DNA from: Myxococcota bacterium
Lineage (GTDB): Bacteria; Myxococcota_C; UBA6777
Reading direction: 5' to 3'
DNA length: 12,761 bases
Assembly (NCBI GenBank): GCA_963169055.1
Contig: CAUJFU010000164.1
Span: forward strand, 1 to 12,761
Made by a program: the position numbers and the translations under genes. A model generated the notes under the pieces. The model was not told the origin of the DNA. It ran no database searches and saw only the letters and a program-made list of their open reading frames with translations. Positions 1 through 6,700 of this stretch are shown piece after piece. Numbering within the stretch: position 1 is the stretch's first letter; each line of letters starts with the position of its first letter.

Positions 1-27
1 CTTTAAATTTCTTCCCTTTTTTTACCC

Positions 28-84
28 GGGGGGTTCTTGGGGTTTGTGCCCCTTGGGGGGGGGGGGGGCAACCCCCCAAAAAAA
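28..84 (-). repeat. Degenerate copy of two-hairpin intergenic repeat
   Basis: Read on the minus strand, this stretch follows the order of the neighbouring repeat at 85-140. It has a T run and a G6/TTG/C6 hairpin (72-77 against the G tract on the plus strand), then a C-rich linker, then a second arm pair GGGG/CACAAA/CCCC (39-52), then AAGAACCCCCC. It is therefore best read as a second, diverged unit placed in tandem with the first. The match is in layout more than in exact bases, and low-complexity G/C sequence can align by chance, so the assignment is tentative. The T run lies before the hairpin in the minus-strand reading, so this is not a canonical intrinsic terminator. Confidence 0.45.
55..68. 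repeat. Homopolymer run of 14 G
   Basis: Fourteen consecutive G residues lie inside the repeat-rich left end. Together with G6 at 28-33 and G4 at 39-42 the plus strand could fold as a G-quadruplex. The tract is outside any gene seen here. Long G runs are prone to slippage and to sequencing error, so the exact length should be treated as uncertain. Confidence 0.8.
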
Positions 85-140
85 TACGGGGTAATGGGGG
101 CTGTGCTCCCTTGTGGGGCGTGGGGGCAAAGCCCCACAAA
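85..140 (-). repeat. Two-hairpin intergenic repeat, copy 1
   Basis: On the minus strand this 56-base unit begins one base after the stop codon of the SirB1-like gene. It has a first hairpin GTGGGG/CTTTG/CCCCC(A)C, a CGCCCC linker, and a second hairpin GGGAGC/ACA/GCCCCC, followed by an ACCCCGTA end. Aligned by eye to 8586-8640 it is about 80 percent identical (roughly 11 substitutions and one single-base gap). Both copies have the same orientation relative to the gene just upstream of them. It may be a REP-like or small mobile palindromic element, or a structured 3' end that stabilises or ends transcripts. No T tract follows the hairpins, so simple intrinsic termination is not supported. Confidence 0.75.
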
Positions 141-141
141 G

Positions 142-990
142 TTAATTCATCGAGTGCTTCTGGTGATATAGCGATGTGAGGTGATGCGTAGCAAGCTGCG
201 CTTCTTTGGTGTCGGGGTAACGTTGGGAAAGAAGCTCTGCGTCTTCGAGGGCTTGCTCAACATAGCCGAAGCGTTCGGCGATCTGCATACAAGCCATCAA
301 AGCCGTAGGTTCGTGCGATGTCAGCGACCAAAGAAAGCGATGGATGCGATAAAACGGAACGACCTCCTGCTGTTTCAAGTACGCATAACTCAGATTGCGC
401 AAGATCCGCTCCAAAATGTTGCGTGTGGGAGTGACATCAAGAAAGCGCTCCTCCCAGAAAGCCCGTCCGTGGGAGAGCGAGCGAAAACGCTCTTTGCATT
501 CTTCGCGAGACAAGATCTCTCCGCCATGAAACGCATCGACAAAAACGCCCTTCTCTCCGCCGACTCGAACAAGAAAATGCCCCGGCATCCCGACGCCTTC
601 GACACGAAACCCTGCGCGTTGCCCCACTTCCATCCACACCACCGCAAGCGATATCGGCAGCCCTCGACGGCGTAGGATCACACGCGAGATGTAGCTATTT
701 TGGGGCTGATGATACGACTCGGTGTCCCCTTGAAGATCCATCTCTTCGACCAACACACGGCGCAAAACTTCGGCTTGTGCATGGGGTTGAGCGCACTCCT
801 CGGCCATCTGCACACGTTCACCCCAAGCCGCAAGTTGCGTCAGACAGACCGATCGATCCGAAGAATCGGCACGCTCCAAATGCAACAACGCCTCAAGTAG
901 TGCGTGTTGCAAAGTCGCCTTCAAAAACGAAGCCAGCGCTTTGTCATCCTCTGGCGACCACAACACATCTTGCGAGATTTCGCGAATCAT
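142..990 (-). CDS. SirB1-family transglutaminase-like protein with helical-repeat tail
   Basis: The product is 282 residues, cytosolic as far as can be seen, with no signal peptide. Residues about 60-195 match the SirB1/transglutaminase-like core (Transglut_core2). Diagnostic stretches are YHQPQNSYISRVILRRRG (93-110), LPISLAVVWMEVGQRAG (111-127), VGMPGHFLVRV (133-143) and VDAFHGGEILS (151-161). Residues about 195-282 are helical and TPR-like, which is the usual tail of this family. The family resembles transglutaminases in fold, but its biochemical role is generally unknown and no substrate can be named here. I chose the ATG at 990 because AAGGAAG lies about ten bases upstream of it. The ATG at 1011 and the TTG at 1062 lack a well-spaced ribosome site. 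It is transcribed away from the lipid genes across a shared 367-base gap and is probably a separate unit. A copy of the hairpin repeat begins immediately after its stop. Confidence 0.9.
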   Translation of the reverse strand: MIREISQDVLWSPEDDKALASFLKATLQHALLEALLHLERADSSDRSVCLTQLAAWGERVQMAEECAQPHAQAEVLRRVLVEEMDLQGDTESYHQPQNSYISRVILRRRGLPISLAVVWMEVGQRAGFRVEGVGMPGHFLVRVGGEKGVFVDAFHGGEILSREECKERFRSLSHGRAFWEERFLDVTPTRNILERILRNLSYAYLKQQEVVPFYRIHRFLWSLTSHEPTALMACMQIAERFGYVEQALEDAELLSQRYPDTKEAQLATHHLTSLYHQKHSMN

Positions 991-1170
991 CGGTTTTTCT
1001 TCCTTCGCCATCCTGCAAAAACAGCCGCCCACACGCCATGCCCCCAAAACGATCACGCCCAAACGTTATTCATCTAAACGCGATGTTTTTCTGCTTTTGT
1101 GACGCGAAGACAAGCCACTCAGCCCACAGCACAGCAACATGGGACGCGCCAAGACCGAAGACAAGGAACC

Positions 1171-1199
1171 TTGACAAAGCATTACGCGCAAGGTATTCA
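1171..1199 (+). promoter_or_regulatory. Candidate sigma-70 promoter for the lipid gene run
   Basis: A perfect TTGACA (1171-1176) is followed after 17 bases by TATTCA (1194-1199). The -35 box and spacing are ideal; the -10 box matches the consensus at only its first three bases. Transcription would begin near 1206, giving a leader of about 150 bases before the HAD-IB start. The leader would include the palindromes at 1205 and 1247. This is a consensus match only, and sigma-70 rules from Escherichia coli may not hold in this organism. Confidence 0.4.
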
Positions 1200-1204
1200 C
1201 GCAA

Positions 1205-1214
1205 CGAAATTTCG
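1205..1214. promoter_or_regulatory. 10-base perfect palindrome CGAAATTTCG
   Basis: This perfect inverted repeat lies about six bases after the -10 box of the candidate promoter, where a repressor could overlap the transcription start. It could be an operator half of a pair with the palindrome at 1247-1258, but the two share only the CGAA/TTCG outer arms. Chance occurrence cannot be excluded. Confidence 0.3.
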
Positions 1215-1246
1215 CTTCGGATGGGGGCAAAAAGGTTTGCTTTCCC

Positions 1247-1258
1247 CCGAATATTCGG
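1247..1258. promoter_or_regulatory. 12-base perfect palindrome CCGAATATTCGG
   Basis: This is a perfect 12-base inverted repeat in the divergent gap, 42 bases downstream of the palindrome at 1205-1214 (about four helical turns, start to start). Both share CGAA/TTCG arms. The arrangement would suit a dimeric regulator acting in the gap, but no regulator gene is visible in the window. Confidence 0.35.
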
Positions 1259-1357
1259 CGATTTTATCATACGCCCCCCAAATCACCCTCTCGTCCTGCG
1301 TGCGATGGATCGGGGAGGGAAGACCGCGACCACAAGAGAAAGAAGAGAGAGCAGAGG

Positions 1358-2035
1358 ATGTCCGCAAGCTATTTTGATGTCGATGGGACGTTGGTTCGCA
1401 CCAACTTGATCCACCCAACGCTGTATTATCTACGCGCTCAAGTCACACCCATCAAATCCTTCAAAATGCTCGCACGCGCCTTTTCTCGCGGGCCTGCGAT
1501 GGCCCTTGCAGAACTCCGAGATCGCCGCCTCTTCAACGAGATGCTCTATGCCTCCTTTGAAGGCATGACCGAAGATCGTTTGCGCCTGTTTTCCGAAGAG
1601 ATCCACGAAGAAGTGTTGAAGCCACAGCTTTACAAAGGAGCGCGAGACCTGATCCAGCGCAGCCTCGACAAAGGACACGAAGTCGTCCTTATATCGGGGG
1701 CTTTGGAAGTCGTACTTGAACACTTCGCCAAAGAAGTAGTCGCTCAGACGATCATCGCCAATCGTCTCGAAGTCAAAACCCACCGACTGACGGGAAAGAT
1801 GTTGCGCCCGATCGTTGCAGGCCCAGAAAAGGCTCTTTTAATCCGACAACACGCCGCAGAAAAAGGGTACGATCTCAACCACTGCAACGCTTATTCGGAT
1901 TCTTATTCGGATGTGCCGATGTTGTCGGTGGTCGGCCACCCTGCCGCCGTCAATCCAGATGCAAAGCTCAAACAACTTGCGTTGGCCTACCAGTGGCCGA
2001 TCGTTGATCTCGACGCGGGTAACGAACGCAGCTAA
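1358..2035 (+). CDS. HAD-IB family phosphatase (SerB-like fold)
   Basis: The product is 225 residues, the usual size of a HAD subfamily IB hydrolase, and is expected to be cytosolic. All four HAD motifs are visible. Motif I is DVDGT with nucleophile Asp7 and acid/base Asp9. Motif II is LISGA with Ser113. Motif III is Lys158 in PEKALL. Motif IV is YSDSYSDVPML with Asp181 and Asp185. The helical cap lies between about residues 15 and 95. This subfamily cleaves small phosphomonoesters. In many bacteria close relatives sit beside or are fused to PlsC acyltransferases, which fits a lipid phosphate substrate (lysophosphatidate, phosphatidate or an alkyl analogue); that substrate is inferred only from context. 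The ATG at 1358 follows a purine-rich GAGAG/AGAGG stretch. It is the first gene of the five-gene rightward run, with an 83-base gap to the next gene. A near-perfect 12-base tandem repeat encodes part of motif IV. Confidence 0.9.
   Translation: MSASYFDVDGTLVRTNLIHPTLYYLRAQVTPIKSFKMLARAFSRGPAMALAELRDRRLFNEMLYASFEGMTEDRLRLFSEEIHEEVLKPQLYKGARDLIQRSLDKGHEVVLISGALEVVLEHFAKEVVAQTIIANRLEVKTHRLTGKMLRPIVAGPEKALLIRQHAAEKGYDLNHCNAYSDSYSDVPMLSVVGHPAAVNPDAKLKQLALAYQWPIVDLDAGNERS
1890..1913 (+). repeat. 12-base tandem duplication in the HAD active-site loop
   Basis: CTTATTCGGATT is followed directly by CTTATTCGGATG, identical at 11 of 12 bases and in frame. Together they encode the YSD-SYSD part of motif IV, including both metal-binding aspartates. 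Replication slippage here would add or remove exactly four residues at the active site. Confidence 0.85.
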
Positions 2036-2118
2036 CCCTCTTCACTTCGGATCGATCGCCCTCCCCTCCTCGGATGCTCGATCCCTGCAACGCGAATGTT
2101 GAAACAAGGCCAATCCCC

Positions 2119-3696
2119 ATGATCAATCACCCCTCTGTTTCCTATATCGACAACCACTCTGTTCCTCGTGTGATCTTCGCAGGGACACGCCTGATCGAAG
2201 TAGACCTTCCTGTGGGAACCCGCGTGATCTATCCCAATCCACCGCTTGAACCGCTCAAAGACGTCGATGCAGCCATCCGCTACGCGATCAACCACCCCCA
2301 CAACGCGGAGCCGTTGTATGCGCGATTAAAGCCCGGGATGAAGGTCTTTATCGCAGTCGACGATATCTCGCTCTCGCTACCTCCGATGAAACAACCCGAT
2401 GTGCGAGAGCGCATCTTGCACATCGTGCTTGCCTTGCTTGCGGATTACGGCATCGACGATATCGAGATCTGCATCGCGACTTCGTTTCACCGCCGCATGA
2501 CCGCTGCAGAAGTCCGTCACATGGTCGGAGACAAGATCTTCAAAGCGTATTGGCCCGATCGGCTCTACAACCACGACGCCGAAGACAAGGACAATATGGA
2601 GTATCTTGGAACGACCGATCACGGCGAAGAAGTCGAACTCAACAAACGCGCCGTTCAATCGGACTTGATCATCTATGTGAACCTCAACTTTGTACCAATG
2701 GACGGCGGACACAAATCGGTGAGCGTCGGCCTGTGCGGATACCGCAGCCTCAAAGCGCACCACAATCCCAAAGTCATGCGCAAGTGCCACAGTTACATGG
2801 ACCCCGCCTCTTCCGAACTCAACACCAGCGTCGAGCGGATGGGCAAACTCGCCAACAAACACCTCAATGTTTTTACGATCGAAACCACCGTCAATACGAA
2901 GATGTTCGATGATCCGCTATCTTTTTTGATGAAACAAGAAGACCGCTGGAATAGCGTCGAACGCTTTGCATCCAAGGCCATGATCAAAACGCTCGATGCC
3001 TTGCCGCAGATGGCGCGCCAAAAGATCTTTGAGCGCGTCCACGCTCCCTACGGTGTGACGGGCGTCAACGCAGGCGAGACCGAGGCCACACACAAAAAAA
3101 CCCTCAAACGCGGTTTTGAACAGTTCTCCGTCCCCGTTCAAGGACAAGCCGATATCTTGGTCTCAGGCATCCCGTATATCTCCCCTTACAACGTCAACGC
3201 CTACCTCAATCCGCTGCTTGTGACGGTCATGGCCGAAGGCTATCTCTTCAATATGTACCGAGGGAAGCCGCTTTTGAAAAAAGGCGGAACCATGATCATC
3301 ACCCACCCTTGTACGGACTACTTCGATCATGCGCAACACGCCCCATACATCGAGTTTGTCCACCGCCTACTCCCTCAAACACGCGATGCCATGAAGCTGC
3401 ACCACATGGAAGAAGACTTTGCTTCCAACCCCGCCTACATTGAGATGTATCGACGCGGGCAAGCCTATCACCCCGCCCATCCGTTCTTTATGTGGTACTG
3501 GGGCGAAGCAGGACGCCAACACCGAGGCCGTGTGATCGTCGTAGGAGCCGACAACAGCTACATCCCGGAGCTGCTTGGTTACGAAACAGCCAACAGTATG
3601 CACGAAGCCCTTGAGATGGCCCAAGACACTGCGCCACCCTCTCCACAGATCACGCTGCTTCATGTCCCACCTATTTTGATCGCAGATGTGACCTGA
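2119..3696 (+). CDS. LarA/DUF2088-like protein with altered active site
   Basis: The product is 525 residues, longer than typical lactate racemase LarA (about 420). It has LarA-like blocks: VDDISLSLPPMKQPDVRERIL (80-100), ATSFHRRM (120-127), EYLGTTDHGEEVELNKR (161-177) and DGGHKSVSVGLCGYRSLKAHH (195-215). By eye, Lys199 matches LarA Lys184, which carries the nickel-pincer nucleotide, His215 matches His200 and His124 matches His108. The nickel ligand His174 falls near Leu189, and substrate-binding Arg73 falls in the DISLS segment, so both seem absent. Lactate racemisation is therefore unlikely; another racemase, a different cofactor use, or a binding role is possible. Residues 230-345 are an extra region I do not recognise. 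I prefer the ATG at 2119, preceded by AAGG at suitable spacing, over the ATG at 2074, which has no ribosome site. It lies 84 bases before the elbD-like gene and is probably co-transcribed with it. Confidence 0.8.
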   Translation: MINHPSVSYIDNHSVPRVIFAGTRLIEVDLPVGTRVIYPNPPLEPLKDVDAAIRYAINHPHNAEPLYARLKPGMKVFIAVDDISLSLPPMKQPDVRERILHIVLALLADYGIDDIEICIATSFHRRMTAAEVRHMVGDKIFKAYWPDRLYNHDAEDKDNMEYLGTTDHGEEVELNKRAVQSDLIIYVNLNFVPMDGGHKSVSVGLCGYRSLKAHHNPKVMRKCHSYMDPASSELNTSVERMGKLANKHLNVFTIETTVNTKMFDDPLSFLMKQEDRWNSVERFASKAMIKTLDALPQMARQKIFERVHAPYGVTGVNAGETEATHKKTLKRGFEQFSVPVQGQADILVSGIPYISPYNVNAYLNPLLVTVMAEGYLFNMYRGKPLLKKGGTMIITHPCTDYFDHAQHAPYIEFVHRLLPQTRDAMKLHHMEEDFASNPAYIEMYRRGQAYHPAHPFFMWYWGEAGRQHRGRVIVVGADNSYIPELLGYETANSMHEALEMAQDTAPPSPQITLLHVPPILIADVT

Positions 3697-3752
3697 TCGA
3701 CCTCGGCGCAAAACCTCACAAGCAGCCCCAACAACACACGAACAAGATACCT

Positions 3753-3777
3753 ACGCCGCGCTCCACACAAGCGGCGT
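3753..3777 (+). promoter_or_regulatory. Hairpin just before the elbD-like start
   Basis: ACGCCGC (3753-3759) pairs perfectly with GCGGCGT (3771-3777) across an 11-base loop. The structure ends three bases before the first possible start at 3781, where a ribosome site would lie, and no T tract follows, so it is not a terminator. It could mask or delimit the ribosome-binding region and so favour initiation at 3796, where GGTGAT (3786-3791) complements the 3' tail of 16S rRNA. Confidence 0.4.
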
Positions 3778-3780
3778 TCG

Positions 3781-6700
3781 ATGACGGTGATTTCGATGAA
3801 GACAAAACATAGCCACCCTCTCCCCATTGAGACGACGCCCTCCACCCCGTCGTTCGAGCTTCAAAACAACGCAACTCTCGATGTGGAGGCAACGTTCCGA
3901 GGAAAAAACATCGTTGTCGTCGGAGGAACAGGCTTTTTGGGGAAAGTTTGGGTGTCGATGTTGCTTCATCGCTACCCGAATATCGGGCGTTTGTATCTGA
4001 TGGTACGCGCACGTCCTCATCTTTCCTCCGAACAACGCTTTTGGCGCGAGATCGCATCCTCCGAAGTCTTTCGACCCTTACGCGAAAAGTACAACGACGG
4101 AGCAGACGCTTTTTTCAAAGAAAAGATCGTCCCGATCGACGGCGATGTATCCAAGCCCCGCTGTGGAATCTCGCAAGAGCTTCAAGACGAACTGCGCGGC
4201 CAAGCCCATGTCGTCGTCAACGTCGCAGGTGTTGTAGACTTCAATCCTCCCATCGATGAAGCCCTTCATGTCAACTGTTTTGGCGTAATCCATTTGATCG
4301 AACTGTGCCGAACACTCGGCGATCTGCCGCTTTTGCACACCAGCACTTGTTACGTAGCAGGCAACCGCGACGGCAATATCCCCGAGATCGATCCCCGCAG
4401 TTTTCCCTTTCCCTATTGCGAAAAGATCGACCCCACCCATTGGGACCCCGAGCGCGAGATCGAAGAAGGACACCGGCTGACCGATCACGCAAAGCGCGAA
4501 GCCAGCGAAGCCTACCGTGAGTCTGAGTTTTTGACCACCGCCAAAGAAAACCTCAACCGCAAAGGCGAGCCTTGCCGTGGTCCCGCACTTCAGGATGAGT
4601 TTGAGCGCATCAAAAAGAAATTCATCGAGGAGATGCTCAGCGACGAAGGCGGAAAACGTGCGAATCACTGGGGATGGACAAACACTTACACCTACAGCAA
4701 AAGCATCGGCGAACAGCTTTTGATGCAGTCGGGGCTGCGCGCCACCATCGTTCGGCCTTCGATCGTCGAGTCTTGCGTCGAGTATCCTTTTCCCGGGTGG
4801 AACGAAGGGATCAATACTTCTGCGCCGCTGATCTACATCATCGTGCATGGCGGAGCGACGATCTTTCCCGGTCGTTGGGACGTGATCCTCGATCTCATCC
4901 CCAACGATATGGTTTGCGCAGGGATGATCTTTGCGCTTGCTGCGTTGATCGCCAACAAGCACAAGCCGGTCTATCAGTTGGCCTCAGGCGACACCAACCC
5001 TTTGATCATGAACCGCTCGATCGAATTATGCTCTCTTTACAAACATCGGATGCTGCGCAAAAAACCGCTGAGTAGCCCGCTACAACAAGCCATCCAATCC
5101 CTGTACGGTTCAGAAGGCGTGTCTGTCGATGATTTCGATCGTTACGGGGTTCCCGCCTACAGCCGATGGGCCAAAGGACTCTCTAAGATCACCCGAGAAG
5201 TCGGCAAGATCCCGGGCCTTGGCTTCTTACGCGGTAGTGCAAAGCAGCTCGAACAAGCGTCGATCTCGTTGAAAAAGACCGCAGGGATCTTCAAAACGTT
5301 TATGCCGTTTATCTACGATCGACGCTACCGTTTTGAAACCCGCAACACCCGAGAGCTTTACGCGATGCTCACGCCACAAGATCGCGCCAAACTGCCTTGG
5401 ACACCCGAAGCGATCGACTGGTACAACTACTTTCTCGATACCCATATCCCCGGCCTCGAAAAGTGGGTTCGTCCGCTGATCGAAGACAAGCTACGCAAGA
5501 CGCTCAAGCCGCTTCGCGCACACGCCGATCTCGTCGCGATGATCGATGAAGTCGTTGATGATAACCCCTACGGTGTGGTCTTTCAAAAGCTCACCGATGG
5601 GCGTCTTGAGTGTGTGATGTACCGAGACTTTCGCGCCAACGCACGCCGCATCGCAGCGATGCTTCAGGCCGAAGGCATCACACGCGGCGATCGCGTGTTG
5701 CTTGCGGGAGCCAACAGCCCGACGTGGCCAACCGCTTACTTTGGTATCCTTTACGCAGGAGCCACCGCTGTTCCGCTCGATCCCGATCTCGGAGCCGAAC
5801 GCCTCCACACCCTCTATCAATCTTCCAAAGCCCGCTTTGCGATCTGGGATCAAGCCTTTTATCGAGATGCTGGACACGTCCTCGTCGGAAACGGCATACA
5901 ACCCGACCATCCGCCCGTTCCCTTCTTGCTTTTTGAAGACATCGAACAAGGCAAACTTCCCGAGCATCCTTACCAAGACGTGACGATCGGCCCCGAAGAC
6001 ATCGCCAGTTTGATCTTTACTAGCGGCACAACGGGCCAGCCCAAGGGCGTGATGTTGACGCACACCAACTTTACCAAGATCCGCGCCTCCCTTGTTCCGC
6101 TATTTCCGCTCAAACACCACGACAGCGCCCTTTCATTGCTTCCGCTCCATCACACCTTTGAGTTCACTTGTGGCCTCTTGCTTCCGCTGTCTTGTGGGGC
6201 GCGCATCACTTACCTCGAAGAACTCAACGGTGATAACCTGATTACCGCACTCAAAGAAGCCCAAGTGACGGCTCTTGTCGGTGTGCCTGCCCTTTGGCAA
6301 CTCCTCGCCAAGCGCCTGCGCTCTCGCATCAAAGAACGCGGCGCGTTGCTCGAAAACCTATTTGACAACCTACTCCAATTCAACCGCAGCATCGGAAAGA
6401 TCACAGGGATCGATCTTGGAAAAACGCTGTTTGCCCCGATCCATGCGGAGCTTGGTGGACACCTGCGCTACTTGATCTCTGGAGGCGCAGCCCTGCCCAA
6501 AGAAACGCAAGAACTCTTCAACGGCCTTGGTCTCCATCTTGCCGAAGGATACGGCCTAACCGAAGCCGCTCCTGTTCTCACGGTCGCTAAAGGCGGCCCC
6601 AACGAAAAACTTGGACACGTCGGAAAACCCATCCCGGGCGTCGAAGTGCGTATCCACTCTCCAAACAACGAAGGCATCGGAGAGATCGTCGCACGTGGTC

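Larger units (their letters stand above)
991..1357. promoter_or_regulatory. Divergent intergenic regulatory region
   Basis: This 367-base gap separates the starts of the leftward SirB1-like gene and the rightward HAD-IB gene, so it should hold promoters for both. It contains a candidate rightward sigma-70 promoter (1171-1199), two perfect palindromes (1205-1214 and 1247-1258), and TATCAT at 1265-1270, which resembles a -10 box but has no good -35 at the right distance. Purine-rich GAGAGAGCAGAGG before 1358 is the likely ribosome-binding region of the HAD gene. I did not find a convincing promoter for the leftward gene. Short open frames here (for example 1070-1270 on the minus strand) resemble no family I know and were not called. 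Confidence 0.6.

Noticed and set aside
991-1062. An upstream TTG or ATG extension of the SirB1-like protein
   Set aside because: Neither the TTG at 1062 nor the ATG at 1011 has a well-spaced ribosome site, while the ATG at 990 does and begins just before the conserved region.
1070-1270. A 66-codon minus-strand frame inside the divergent gap
   Set aside because: It is the only gap frame not covered by a gene, but it has no family resemblance and would place a gene over the candidate promoter and palindromes. It could be revisited if conserved in relatives.
777-1409. A 210-codon plus-strand frame bridging the divergent gap and the HAD start
   Set aside because: It overlaps two well-supported genes, has a Pro/Arg/His-rich composition typical of chance frames and no ribosome site I would defend.
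2074-2118. An upstream start for the LarA-like gene
   Set aside because: The ATG at 2074 lacks a ribosome site and adds 15 residues of unlikely composition; the ATG at 2119 is better placed.
4078-4962. A 294-codon open frame on the minus strand opposite the reductase module
   Set aside because: It is antisense to well-conserved catalytic motifs and has no recognisable domain. The many palindromic GATC codons reduce stops on the opposite strand.
5491-6063. A 190-codon minus-strand frame opposite the AMP-ligase module
   Set aside because: It is antisense to a conserved domain and shows no motif of its own.
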